Below, in pieces: positions 16,408 through 25,069 of a stretch of 41,262 nt of DNA. The notes beneath the pieces are model-generated. The model had not been told where the DNA came from, did not search any database, and saw only the letters and a program-made list of their open reading frames with translations. Numbering within the stretch: position 1 is the stretch's first letter; every line of letters begins with the position of its first letter. The DNA is from Lachnoclostridium sp. UBA7215. Its GTDB lineage: Bacteria; Bacillota; Clostridia; Lachnospirales; Lachnospiraceae. The stretch lies in NCBI GenBank assembly GCA_002490465.1, contig DKUB01000067.1, positions 1-41,262 of the forward strand, in the 5' to 3' direction. Position numbers and translations under genes: made by a program.

Positions 16408-17094
16408 ATGTATCATATACTTGTATGTGACGATGAAAAGGATATTGTATCTGCGTTGGAAATTTATCTGCAGGCAGATGGTTATAAGATTTACAAAGCG
16501 TATAACGGCAGAGAGGCCCTTGCTATCATGAATGAGGCAGAGATACATCTTGTACTGATGGATATCATGATGCCGGAACTGGATGGTATTGAGACCATGA
16601 CGGAAATCCGAAAGCACAGTAATGTACCGGTGATTTTCCTGACTGCCAAAGGTGAGGATACCGATAAAGTTCTTGGTCTTACGGTGGGAGCAGATGACTA
16701 TATATCAAAACCTTTCAACCCGGTTGAGATGCAGGCGCGCGTCAAATCCCAGCTGCGGCGGTATATGCAGCTGGGCAGCGGCCGGCCGCAGACCCATATT
16801 TGCACCATCGGCGGTATCTCCATAAATGACAAATCAAAAGAGGTAACGCTGGATGGGGACCCCGTTTCTCTGACAAAGATTGAATATAATATCCTGCAAT
16901 TTCTGATGCGGCACCCGAATGAGGTTTTTTCCCCAAAGGAAATATACCGGAATGTCTGGAATGACAGTCCCCTGGGAAATGAAAAAACCGTTGCCGTACA
17001 TATCCGCCACTTACGAGAAAAACTGGAATATGACCCCGCCAACCCCCGCTATCTGAAAGCGGTCTGGGGAAGGGGTTATAAAATGGAGGGATAA
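16408..17094 (+). CDS. OmpR/PhoB-family response regulator
   Basis: A 228-aa two-component regulator. The receiver has the acidic pair DDEKD near residue 9, the phospho-acceptor Asp in LVLMDIMMPELDG (near residue 53), Thr in FLTAKGEDTD and Lys in YISKPFNP. A winged-helix DNA-binding domain spans about 130-228, with LTKIEYNILQFLMRHPNEVF and VAVHIRHLREKLEYDP...VWGRGYKM. It resembles VanR-type regulators. The start ATG 16408 has CGGAGGGA upstream. The partner kinase follows one base after the stop codon. Confidence 0.93.
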   Translation: MYHILVCDDEKDIVSALEIYLQADGYKIYKAYNGREALAIMNEAEIHLVLMDIMMPELDGIETMTEIRKHSNVPVIFLTAKGEDTDKVLGLTVGADDYISKPFNPVEMQARVKSQLRRYMQLGSGRPQTHICTIGGISINDKSKEVTLDGDPVSLTKIEYNILQFLMRHPNEVFSPKEIYRNVWNDSPLGNEKTVAVHIRHLREKLEYDPANPRYLKAVWGRGYKMEG

Positions 17095-17095
17095 A

Positions 17096-19120
17096 ATGAA
17101 TAAACTCAAAAATTCTTTTTCAGCGAGGTATATTGCCGTGCTTCTGGCCGTGGTATTTGGTACAGCAGCAGTTGTCGGAATATTCATCACTATTTTTACC
17201 CTGGACATGGAACTGTATCAGACACCGCTAAATACCGTAATATCACATCAGACACAGGATATGCAGTCCTGGTATTCCGCTAAAATATTCTCAAAATTTA
17301 ATAAACTCCCCCACAAAGATTCGGCACAAACAATTCAGGCGGAGCTTGACAACTATCTGCACACAGATAATTTTGAATTTGGCATTATTCATGCGGATAC
17401 CCTTGACCATGTCAACCTTTCATCAACAGATTCTTATATATACCAGAACTTCAGCGATACTACTCCGGAACAAGACAGCTACTGCATGCCTTTTTGTGAC
17501 ATACAGGATTTTGACCCGGGAGATACACCAAAACTTTTAAAAGCACTGCTATCCCCATACCGATACCCATCCTATTTCACTTATGAAGGTGAACCAAAGG
17601 CAGGCTCTGTCTACTGGATTGTCTCCAATGTAAAAAACCCGATTGATGAAACTGGCAGTGATATATTTTCCCAACAGAAGAAATTATTAACATCCCTGTA
17701 TCATTTCCGCTACACTTTTATCCTGCTGTCAATATTTTTTGCCATCCTGTTTCTGGTATTTACCGGATTTTGCTGTTACAGTGCCGGAAAAAACTCCCCT
17801 GTCACATGGCGGCATAAATCCCCGCTGATACTCAATCTATGTTTTAATCTCGGTATCACGGGAATCTGCGCAACCCTTATCACTGGGCTGCTGGGGCCTC
17901 TGCTTCACGGTAACTTCTCCTTTGGGTTCTTGGGCATCCTGTTTACCCTTTTAACCGCCATCGGCATCCTTGCCATTATTTTTCTTCTAATGAACCTGGC
18001 TGTCCGCCGTCAGGCTGGCATCCTTTGGAAATATACTCTCACGCGGGTACTATGCCTTTGCATTTATAATTTTTTCCACGGAATATATAAATTCTTTCAT
18101 CACATACACAACGCATGCAGGGAAAACACCTCTCTGTTGTTCAAAAGCAGTATCATAATAACTGCCATCAGTTTTCTGGAACTGCTTATATTGTGTAATA
18201 CGAGGGGCAATGAGGCTTTATTTATGTACTGGCTTGCTTTTAAATTTATTGAGATACCGCTGATATTCACTTTCCTGATTCAGATGAAGCGGCTTCAGGA
18301 TGGAAGCCGGCGAATGGCCGGCGGTGATTTGGACACTAAAATAGACACCCATCACATGTTTTTTGAGTTCAAAAGACATGGGGAATACCTGAACCAGATT
18401 CAGGAGGGGATGTCTATTGCCTTAAAGGAACAACTGAAGAGCGAACATTTTAAGACAGAACTGATTACCAATGTGTCACATGACATTAAGACGCCCCTGA
18501 CGTCGCTTATCAATTATGTGGACCTTCTTCAGAAAAAAAATAATACAGACGAGCAAAGGAACGAATATCTGTCTGTCCTGGAGCGCCAGGCAGCACGGTT
18601 AAAGAAACTGATTGAGGATCTCATTGAAGCCTCAAAAGCATCTACAGGGAATCTCACTGTTAATATGGAAACCTGTAATATCCAGATTCTGCTGACACAG
18701 ACAACCGGAGAATTTGAAGAAAAAATCAACGCCAACCAGCTTGATCTGGTAATCCGGGAACCGGGTGCACCTGTAAACGTACTGGCAGATAACCGCTATC
18801 TCTGGCGAATATTTGACAACCTGATGAACAACATCTGTAAATATACTCAGCCGGATACCAGAGTATATATTGATCTGGAAACGGATAATAAAACTGCACA
18901 CATTATTTTCCGGAATATTTCCCGATATCCGCTGGATTTTTCAGGGGATGAACTGATGGAACGCTTTGTGAGGGGGGACGTCTCCCGAAATACAGAGGGA
19001 AATGGTCTTGGATTGTCGATTGCCCGCAGTCTGGCAGAATCCATGAAGGGAAGTCTGAATATTTATACGGACGGGGACCTGTTTAAAGTTGTTGTGTCGT
19101 TTCCTTTGAAACGGGACTAA
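17096..19120 (+). CDS. Membrane sensor histidine kinase with polytopic sensor region
   Basis: The kinase (674 aa) partnered with the response regulator one base upstream. A first helix at residues 13-36 is followed by an extracytoplasmic segment to about 195. Several further helices then follow: near 203-224, 243-263, 275-303, 358-375 and 380-398. HAMP-like residues, a HisKA domain with phospho-acceptor His in NVSHDIKTPLTS (about residue 461) and a HATPase domain complete it. ATP-site boxes are NLMNNICKYT, a short G1-like region and GNGLGLSIARSLA. The multi-helix input region is larger than in plain VanS-type kinases and suggests sensing at the membrane, for instance of antimicrobial peptides or envelope stress; that is inference. 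Its stop overlaps the stop of the convergent DUF3021 gene by 3 bases. Confidence 0.9.
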   Translation: MNKLKNSFSARYIAVLLAVVFGTAAVVGIFITIFTLDMELYQTPLNTVISHQTQDMQSWYSAKIFSKFNKLPHKDSAQTIQAELDNYLHTDNFEFGIIHADTLDHVNLSSTDSYIYQNFSDTTPEQDSYCMPFCDIQDFDPGDTPKLLKALLSPYRYPSYFTYEGEPKAGSVYWIVSNVKNPIDETGSDIFSQQKKLLTSLYHFRYTFILLSIFFAILFLVFTGFCCYSAGKNSPVTWRHKSPLILNLCFNLGITGICATLITGLLGPLLHGNFSFGFLGILFTLLTAIGILAIIFLLMNLAVRRQAGILWKYTLTRVLCLCIYNFFHGIYKFFHHIHNACRENTSLLFKSSIIITAISFLELLILCNTRGNEALFMYWLAFKFIEIPLIFTFLIQMKRLQDGSRRMAGGDLDTKIDTHHMFFEFKRHGEYLNQIQEGMSIALKEQLKSEHFKTELITNVSHDIKTPLTSLINYVDLLQKKNNTDEQRNEYLSVLERQAARLKKLIEDLIEASKASTGNLTVNMETCNIQILLTQTTGEFEEKINANQLDLVIREPGAPVNVLADNRYLWRIFDNLMNNICKYTQPDTRVYIDLETDNKTAHIIFRNISRYPLDFSGDELMERFVRGDVSRNTEGNGLGLSIARSLAESMKGSLNIYTDGDLFKVVVSFPLKRD

Positions 19121-19542
19121 TTCTCCTTCTCTCCATATTTCTCCTGCAGCTGCTTATTAATCTCACGGGCCTGGGACACATCAATAAGATAGGTTGCCGC
19201 CACTACAAACAAATATACAACGCCGACATCCAGCATCATAACGGCTGCCCCTGCTGGATTCGGCGACATCCACCCAAACCAGTTCCCGCAAAAAAACATA
19301 ACAAGGCACAGAGATACGTAATGCAGGACAAATTTTATCGCTATCCGGACTTTTATATGCTCACCAAAGGGGGAAAAAATAACCGTAACGAATGTAGTCA
19401 GAAATCCGGATAGCAAAATCTGCCAAAATGAATCAGCTGATACCGTCTTCTCACCGGAAAATGCATAGCTTATTGCTATTACAATTAAAATTCCTACCGT
19501 AATATACAGATAACATTTTAGGAAATCCCTGATTTTATCCAT
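19117..19542 (-). CDS. DUF3021-type membrane protein
   Basis: A 141-aa protein with four predicted transmembrane helices (residues about 9-27, 41-60, 70-89 and 100-121) and a charged C-terminal tail (REINKQLQEKYGEKEN). This matches the DUF3021 family, small membrane proteins usually encoded right after a receiver-less LytTR regulator, as here (gap 25 bases). By analogy with known LytTR regulator-inhibitor pairs of streptococci, it may hold the regulator inactive at the membrane; this is inference. GGAGG precedes the ATG. It is the last gene of the ABC-LytTR operon. Confidence 0.82.
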   Translation of the reverse strand: MDKIRDFLKCYLYITVGILIVIAISYAFSGEKTVSADSFWQILLSGFLTTFVTVIFSPFGEHIKVRIAIKFVLHYVSLCLVMFFCGNWFGWMSPNPAGAAVMMLDVGVVYLFVVAATYLIDVSQAREINKQLQEKYGEKEN

Positions 19543-19567
19543 AAAAACCTCCGTCCAAACACAGAAT

Positions 19568-20014
19568 CTACCTTGCCTTTAACCCTATTTTTCCTTTTAA
19601 ATCCGGCACATACTGCCGCGATACAATCACCTTTTCGCCATTTTTGAGTTTCGCCTCAAAACGTCCATTAAATATCGGCTTCACATAATCTATTTTGGAT
19701 ACATTGATAATAACTGATTTGGAAATGCGCAATAAATCTGTGTGTTCAAATTCCTTCTCAAGTTCATACAGCTTTTTATGTATCTCATAAAACTCCCCGG
19801 CTGTATAGGCAAATACCCTGTTATCTACCGATTCAAAATAAAAAATATCTTTCACCGATAATTTGGTAATCCTGTCTTCCATGTATCCATTCAGATTATC
19901 TGTGTCCGACTTCAATGCGTAAATCAAATGCATCAGTTTTTCATCCAGAGAGGCACAGCGTACAATAATTTCATCCTCTTCCCCCGGATTTGGCGTCTCA
20001 ATTGTTATTTTCAT
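19568..20014 (-). CDS. LytTR-family DNA-binding regulator without receiver domain
   Basis: A 148-aa stand-alone LytTR regulator. Residues about 1-40 are a short N-terminal extension in place of a receiver; the LytTR DNA-binding fold follows from about 45: SVKDIFYFESVDNRVFAYT, LLRISKSVIINVSKIDYVKP and NGEKVIVSRQYVPDLK. There is no phospho-acceptor domain, so control probably comes from its membrane partner DUF3021 rather than from a kinase. It lies 18 bases after the permease gene, in one operon with the ABC transporter. It likely autoregulates this operon. Confidence 0.9.
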   Translation of the reverse strand: MKITIETPNPGEEDEIIVRCASLDEKLMHLIYALKSDTDNLNGYMEDRITKLSVKDIFYFESVDNRVFAYTAGEFYEIHKKLYELEKEFEHTDLLRISKSVIINVSKIDYVKPIFNGRFEAKLKNGEKVIVSRQYVPDLKGKIGLKAR

Positions 20015-20032
20015 TCAACACCCCGCTTATTT

Positions 20033-20944
20033 TTACCGGTCTGATTTCTTTCCATATTTCAGCATAAATGCCCCCGCCACAAAGAATATTATACCACAGA
20101 CAAGCAACAATATCCATTCATCTCTCACCGTTATTGCATAATCAAATACTTTCAGGCGGATTCCCATCACTTCACAGTACTCTGTCACAACGTCTTCCGG
20201 TACACCCTCAAATGTCTTACCGAGAATTGATTCTGTCATTACCGTCCGGAACATGGAAGTTCCATAGAGTATCGGTGTGCCTTTCATAAAACCGGATATG
20301 CTGTCTGCCAGAGAGCCTATTGGAATATAAATACCGCCCAAAAAACCGACCAGCGTTCCTATTACCGTTCCAAATCCGCTCCAAGCCCCTTCCGTTCTGG
20401 CTATCATGGCGAGCAGATACATTAATGCGGCATATATAAAGGAATTTACCATAATCATTCCCAGAAGCTGCAGATGCACCAGGAAAGAATACGGTTCGAG
20501 CCCCTGCATAACACCGTATATTTCTGTCACCGCCAATGTGAGAACACACATAAACGCGGAAGTTACCCATGCGGCAGCAATATAACCAAGCGATACGGCA
20601 AATCGGCTGACCGGCGCCGTATAAATAGCATTTAATCTCCCATGTATACGGTCTTTAATCATGCCCGAATACATGGCAAGGCTTATCGTGACTGCATTAA
20701 TGGACAAAATTCCTGCGCATGTCCATGAGAGCACAAGAAGCTCCGCATTTTCTTTATCCTGTGCAATGTCCCTTCCCGGAAAACCGTTCAGAATTCCAAG
20801 AATCCCCTCAATATTCATATCACCCAGAAAAAACAGCATAAGGACTATTACAATGAGCGCTGATAAAAGTGAGAAAAAAATAGCACTTTTATTCCGCAGA
20901 TACAATTTTACGTTCCGTCCTGTAAGTGCCAAAAACTGTCTCAT
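20033..20944 (-). CDS. ABC-2-type transporter permease
   Basis: A 303-aa permease with six expected membrane helices: an amphipathic start (MRQFLALTGRNVKLYLRNKS), then helices near 20-42, 75-97, 118-142, 152-178, 186-207 and 275-297. It carries the ABC-2 motif region IYIPIGSLADSISGFMKGTP. The ATG 20944 begins 1 base after the ATPase stop and has GGAG 6 bases upstream, so I reject the longer ORF start at 20995. With the ATPase it forms a two-component exporter of unknown cargo, of the drug/bacteriocin/antibiotic resistance type. Confidence 0.9.
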   Translation of the reverse strand: MRQFLALTGRNVKLYLRNKSAIFFSLLSALIVIVLMLFFLGDMNIEGILGILNGFPGRDIAQDKENAELLVLSWTCAGILSINAVTISLAMYSGMIKDRIHGRLNAIYTAPVSRFAVSLGYIAAAWVTSAFMCVLTLAVTEIYGVMQGLEPYSFLVHLQLLGMIMVNSFIYAALMYLLAMIARTEGAWSGFGTVIGTLVGFLGGIYIPIGSLADSISGFMKGTPILYGTSMFRTVMTESILGKTFEGVPEDVVTEYCEVMGIRLKVFDYAITVRDEWILLLVCGIIFFVAGAFMLKYGKKSDR

Positions 20945-20945
20945 A

Positions 20946-21821
20946 TCAATCTCCACTCCTTTCTGATGAGTGCTTCTCACCCTGCGCCAGCGCATTTATG
21001 AAAACATCATCCATATTCCCCTGAATCACCTCAAAGCCGTCTATATTTCCCAGATGTTTTTGCAAAATGGGAAAGGCATCCAGTGTAGAATCAATTGCTA
21101 TACTCTTACATTCTTCTTTATGGTACAGATTCAGCCTGTCCTTAGCGTATTTTTCCTTTAATTCAAAGGGTGTACCGGAATCTATAATACTCCCGTGGTC
21201 AAGAATAATTATGTCATCTGCTTTTGCCGCCTCTTCCATATAATGAGTGGTCAAAAATACTGTCATGTTCTCTTCCCTTTGCAGCTGCTCTACAATATCC
21301 CACACATCAATCCTTGTAGCCGGGTCTAACCCCGTTGTCGGCTCATCTAAAAACAGAATTTCCGGTGCATGCATCAGCGCAGCCGCAATTTCACAGCGTC
21401 TTTTCTGCCCGCCGGACAGCGTTTTATACTGTTTTTTCAGAATGTCCCCAAACTTTAGGACATCTGCCAGTTTTTTACACTGACTCTTTGCCTCCCTCCC
21501 CGTAAGTCCGTACAGAATCCCCCGGCATACAAGATTTTCACATACTGTCAATAAATCATCCAGACAATTCTGCTGATATACAATACCGATTTTTTCTCGG
21601 ATTCCTGCATCATCTTTCCCAAGAACCTTTCCACATATCTCCACTTTACCCCTATCCGGCTTTAACAGTGTCGCCATCATATTAATAACTGTGGATTTCC
21701 CTGCACCGTTTACGCCAAGAAACCCAAGCAGGCTTCCTTTTTTTACTCGAAAAGTAATTTGATTTACGGCAGTAAATGTGCCATATTTTTTTGTGAGTTT
21801 CTCTACCTTTATAATATCCAT
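20946..21821 (-). CDS. ABC transporter ATP-binding protein
   Basis: A 291-aa ATPase of the drug-exporter (CcmA/NatA-like) type. Walker A is GVNGAGKST near residue 38, the Q-loop lies in GIVYQQNCLDDLLT, the signature is LSGGQKRRCEIAAALMHAPE, Walker B is ILFLDEPTTGLDP and the switch His is in FLTTHYMEEA. The start is ATG 21821, right after AGGAGG; the longer ORF to 21923 has no site. The C-terminal part after residue 220 is the usual exporter-ATPase extension ending VFINALAQG. It is the first gene of the operon ATPase-permease-LytTR-DUF3021. Confidence 0.93.
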   Translation of the reverse strand: MDIIKVEKLTKKYGTFTAVNQITFRVKKGSLLGFLGVNGAGKSTVINMMATLLKPDRGKVEICGKVLGKDDAGIREKIGIVYQQNCLDDLLTVCENLVCRGILYGLTGREAKSQCKKLADVLKFGDILKKQYKTLSGGQKRRCEIAAALMHAPEILFLDEPTTGLDPATRIDVWDIVEQLQREENMTVFLTTHYMEEAAKADDIIILDHGSIIDSGTPFELKEKYAKDRLNLYHKEECKSIAIDSTLDAFPILQKHLGNIDGFEVIQGNMDDVFINALAQGEKHSSERSGD

Positions 21822-21863
21822 ACCATCCTCCTTTCCGGAAACAATCCACTGCGGGCTAACCGT

Positions 21864-21891
21864 ATCATAACAGATTGCCGGAATTATACAA
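21864..21891 (-). promoter_or_regulatory. Possible promoter of the ABC-LytTR operon
   Basis: Minus strand: TTGTAT (21891-21886), a 16-base spacer and TATGAT (21869-21864) with TG one base before. A second TATAAT-like box overlaps at 21888-21883, so the choice is open. Confidence 0.4.
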
Positions 21892-22038
21892 CAGGAAAAG
21901 AAGTAAGTTACTTTTGAGCGCAATAACCTGCAGTATTGTGGACCTAAGGTGCATTATTTTTGACAAAAGCCACTATGTTTGAATGAAAATTTAATCGTTC
22001 ACATATTCTTCTTGTCCTTTGCCATCTGACATTTTTTG

Positions 22039-22047
22039 TGATAAAAT
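22039..22047 (+). promoter_or_regulatory. Possible extended -10 promoter of the 86-aa gene
   Basis: TGATAAAAT at 22039-22047, 37 bases before the ATG. No convincing -35 at 17 bases. A TTGACA further up at 21960-21965 has no -10 at proper spacing. Confidence 0.35.
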
Positions 22048-22084
22048 AATCTTAAATGGTAATATTCTCAAAATGGAGGTTAGT

Positions 22085-22345
22085 ATGAGCGGGGACAAGG
22101 TAAATTTTGTATATTCTGCCGTCGTGGCAAAAGATGGAAAACCACATGTCTTTGTCAGTTTTGAACAGGGCAGGAAATGCGCAGAGGGCACGGTACCGGA
22201 ATGCCGCATTACAAAAAACAAAGGATTCTCTCCTGACGAGGTCTCACAACTGGAACAGTACCTTAACAAAAACAGGAAAAACATTATTGAAAATGCAAAA
22301 AAAATCACCGGAATAAAGCACTGGTTTGGCGATAATTCTATTTAG
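22085..22345 (+). CDS. Small protein of unknown function, 86 aa
   Basis: I do not recognise this protein. The ATG at 22085 has GGAGG 6 bases upstream, a strong case for translation. The N-terminal half looks like a small beta-sheet (KVNFVYSAVVAKDGKPHVFV), followed by a Cys-containing loop (GRKCAEGTVPECRITKNKG) and a C-terminal helical, Lys-rich part (DEVSQLEQYLNKNRKNIIEN). There is no signal peptide or membrane segment, so it is cytoplasmic. It stands alone between the divergent ABC operon and the hybrid kinase; no terminator separates it clearly from the kinase gene, 103 bases downstream. Confidence 0.6.
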   Translation: MSGDKVNFVYSAVVAKDGKPHVFVSFEQGRKCAEGTVPECRITKNKGFSPDEVSQLEQYLNKNRKNIIENAKKITGIKHWFGDNSI

Positions 22346-22448
22346 TTGCGCAAAGTCCTTGCAAGTTATTTTAAATTGTTATATCATGCTTCGTATAAAG
22401 CTACTTAAATTGGTAAAAAAAATTAAAAAATAGGAAGTGTAAATACAG

Positions 22449-25013
22449 ATGAGCAGAAAAAATAAAAAAGGAAGCCGTACGACACAATTTTTAATCGGAA
22501 GCTTTTCCTTACTTTTATTAATTAGTATCGTTGCCTTTTTATGTTTAGGATACTACATGGACAAAGTAAATACGACAGCCATTGACAGTGTAGGAGACCT
22601 GTATATGGCAGGAATGGATGAACAGTTTTCTTCCCACTTCAGAACTCTCTTAGATTTAAAACTGGAACAGGTAGAGACCATCGTAAAAGTTGTGTCTACG
22701 AATGATTTTGCAAAAAAAGACAAGCTATACGATGAGCTAATTTACAGAAGCCAGGCCCGGGATTTTAATTACCTTGGGCTTTTCTCCGATGAGGGCTACA
22801 TAGAAATGTTATACGGACAACAGGTACAGCTCGCCGATCCGGAACCTTTTTACTCGTCACTGAGAAAAAAAGAAAAAAAAGTAGCAGTCGGAAAGGATAA
22901 TCATGGCAATGAGCTTGTATTGTTTGGTGCATATGCGGAGTATCCTATGAAAAACAATAAAAAAAGCACTGCCTTAATTGCCGCCCTCCCCAGAGATTAT
23001 ATCAGCACAAAACTGAACACAAATAAAACAACATCACTTATGAATCTGCATATTATCAGAAAAAACGGCAGTTTTATCGTTAGCGACCTCAGTGACAAGT
23101 ATCCAGATTATTTCAGCAGCCTATATGAAAAATATGGCGCGGAAAACAAGGATAATATTGATATATTTATTAAGGAACTTACTGTCGCAATGAATAATCG
23201 GCAGAATTATTCCACAATTCTGAATGTAAGTGGAAACCGGCAGCAGATTTACTGTACCTCCCTGCCCTATTCCGAATGGCATCTGATTACAGTACTTCCT
23301 TTTAACACAATGAATCAAACCATAGAAGATCTAGGACAAAAGAGAACGCTTGCCACCATCATTGTTTTTGCGGTTATCCTTTTTGTTTTGCTTCTCATTT
23401 TCTCTTTTTACTATAAAATGAGCCGCCAGCAGATGCAGGAATTGAATTTGGCACGCGAGGATGCTCTGAAAGCAACAAAAGCAAAAAGTGAGTTTCTCTC
23501 TAATATGAGCCACGATATACGCACCCCGATGAATGCGATTGTTGGTATGACAGCAATTGCTGTTACTCATATTGACGATAAAGAACAGGTACAGCACTGC
23601 CTTCGTAAAATAACCCTGTCTGGCAAACACTTGCTGGGATTAATTAATGATGTACTGGATATGTCAAAAATTGAGAGTGGTAAAATGACTCTGACGGCAG
23701 AGCGGATTTCCCTGCGTGACACAGTGGAAAGTGTTGTCAGCATTATCCAACCGCAAATCAAAGCAAAAGAACAGAATTTTAATGTCCATATTGATAATAT
23801 AACGATAGAAGATGTATACTGTGACAGTGTCCGTCTGAATCAGATATTGCTAAACCTGCTTTCTAATGCTGTCAAGTATACACAGGAGAACGGAACCATA
23901 CAACTATCCTTATTTCAGGAAAACACACCCTCACCGAAAGGTGATAACTTTATCCGCACCCATGTTATTGTTCAGGATAATGGAATTGGTATGACTTCCG
24001 ATTTCTTAGAGCATATTTTTGATTCTTACTCCCGTGCGGACAATAAACGAGTACAAAAAACAGAAGGCGCAGGGCTTGGCATGGCTATTACCAAATATAT
24101 TGTCGATGCTATGGGCGGCACAATTGCTGTTGAAAGCGCACCACAGCAGGGTACGGAATTCCACTTAACCCTGGATTTGGAAAAGGCTGATGCAAAAGAA
24201 ATTGAAATGATTCTCCCGGACTGGAAAATGCTGGTAGTTGATGATGATGAGGTCTTATGCCGCACTGCTGTAGATTCACTGGATTCTATTGGCATAACGG
24301 CTGACTGGACCTTAAGTGGAGAAAAGGCAATTGAGATGATAACAAAACATCATGAAATGAACGATGATTATCAGATTGTCCTCTTAGATTGGAAACTTCC
24401 CGACATGGATGCCATTTATATTTCCAAACATATCCGTCAGGTCATTGATAAGGATATGACAATTATTCTCATCTCTGCCTATGACTGGAGTGAATTTGAA
24501 ACAGAGGCAAGAGATGCCGGTATTAACGGCTTTATATCGAAACCGCTGTTTAAGTCCACCTTATTCTATGGTTTGAAAAAATACATGGGAATCGAGGAAA
24601 CACAAAATGAAAATATTGTTGACACAGATTTGCACGGACGCCGAATATTGGTTGCAGAGGATAATGAGATAAACTGGGAAATTATAGAAGAGCTGTTGTC
24701 CGACCTCGGCATTGAAATGGACTGGGCAGAAAACGGTCAAATTTGCCTGGATAAATTCCAAAACTCAGAACCCGGATATTATGATGCCATCCTTATGGAT
24801 ATCCGCATGCCTGTTATGAATGGTTATGAGGCGACCACTGCGCTGCGCAAATCAGAGCATAAAGATGCAAAAAATATTCCTATTATCGCCATGACGGCAG
24901 ACGCCTTCTCCGAAGATATCCAGCGCTGTTTGGACTGTGGCATGAATGCACATACCGCTAAACCGATTAACCTAAACGAAGTAATAAATCTTTTGAAAAA
25001 ATTTATTTTATAA
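22449..25013 (+). CDS. Hybrid sensor histidine kinase with two receiver domains
   Basis: An 854-aa kinase. Helix 1 (residues 14-34) and helix 2 (about 299-321) bracket an extracytoplasmic, double-Cache-like sensor. The HisKA domain has phospho-acceptor His in NMSHDIRTPMNAIVGM near residue 355. The HATPase domain shows NQILLNLLSNAVKYT and GAGLGMAITKYIVDAMGG. Two receivers follow: the first with DDDE, acceptor Asp in VLLDWKLPDMD and Lys in FISKPL; the second with EDNEIN, acceptor Asp in ILMDIRMPVMNG and Lys in TAKPIN. Both look intact. No Hpt domain or output domain is present, so phosphate must pass to a protein encoded elsewhere. It is followed by a strong terminator. Confidence 0.93.
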   Translation: MSRKNKKGSRTTQFLIGSFSLLLLISIVAFLCLGYYMDKVNTTAIDSVGDLYMAGMDEQFSSHFRTLLDLKLEQVETIVKVVSTNDFAKKDKLYDELIYRSQARDFNYLGLFSDEGYIEMLYGQQVQLADPEPFYSSLRKKEKKVAVGKDNHGNELVLFGAYAEYPMKNNKKSTALIAALPRDYISTKLNTNKTTSLMNLHIIRKNGSFIVSDLSDKYPDYFSSLYEKYGAENKDNIDIFIKELTVAMNNRQNYSTILNVSGNRQQIYCTSLPYSEWHLITVLPFNTMNQTIEDLGQKRTLATIIVFAVILFVLLLIFSFYYKMSRQQMQELNLAREDALKATKAKSEFLSNMSHDIRTPMNAIVGMTAIAVTHIDDKEQVQHCLRKITLSGKHLLGLINDVLDMSKIESGKMTLTAERISLRDTVESVVSIIQPQIKAKEQNFNVHIDNITIEDVYCDSVRLNQILLNLLSNAVKYTQENGTIQLSLFQENTPSPKGDNFIRTHVIVQDNGIGMTSDFLEHIFDSYSRADNKRVQKTEGAGLGMAITKYIVDAMGGTIAVESAPQQGTEFHLTLDLEKADAKEIEMILPDWKMLVVDDDEVLCRTAVDSLDSIGITADWTLSGEKAIEMITKHHEMNDDYQIVLLDWKLPDMDAIYISKHIRQVIDKDMTIILISAYDWSEFETEARDAGINGFISKPLFKSTLFYGLKKYMGIEETQNENIVDTDLHGRRILVAEDNEINWEIIEELLSDLGIEMDWAENGQICLDKFQNSEPGYYDAILMDIRMPVMNGYEATTALRKSEHKDAKNIPIIAMTADAFSEDIQRCLDCGMNAHTAKPINLNEVINLLKKFIL

Positions 25014-25020
25014 TTTATAA

Positions 25021-25069
25021 TGCCCCGGACACAGAGTGCCCGGGGCATTTTCTTTATTTTTTTATCTCT
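25021..25069 (+). terminator. Terminator of the hybrid kinase gene
   Basis: TGCCCCGG (25021-25028) pairs with CCGGGGCA (25040-25047), with a small inner CAC/GTG extension, followed by ATTTTCTTTATTTTTTT. It begins 8 bases after the kinase stop. The convergent anti-sigma gene ends inside the T-rich tail, so the hairpin may serve both strands. Confidence 0.85.

Noticed and set aside
21960..21988. Perfect TTGACA at 21960-21965 as a promoter for the 86-aa gene
   Set aside because: No acceptable -10 box occurs 16 to 18 bases downstream.
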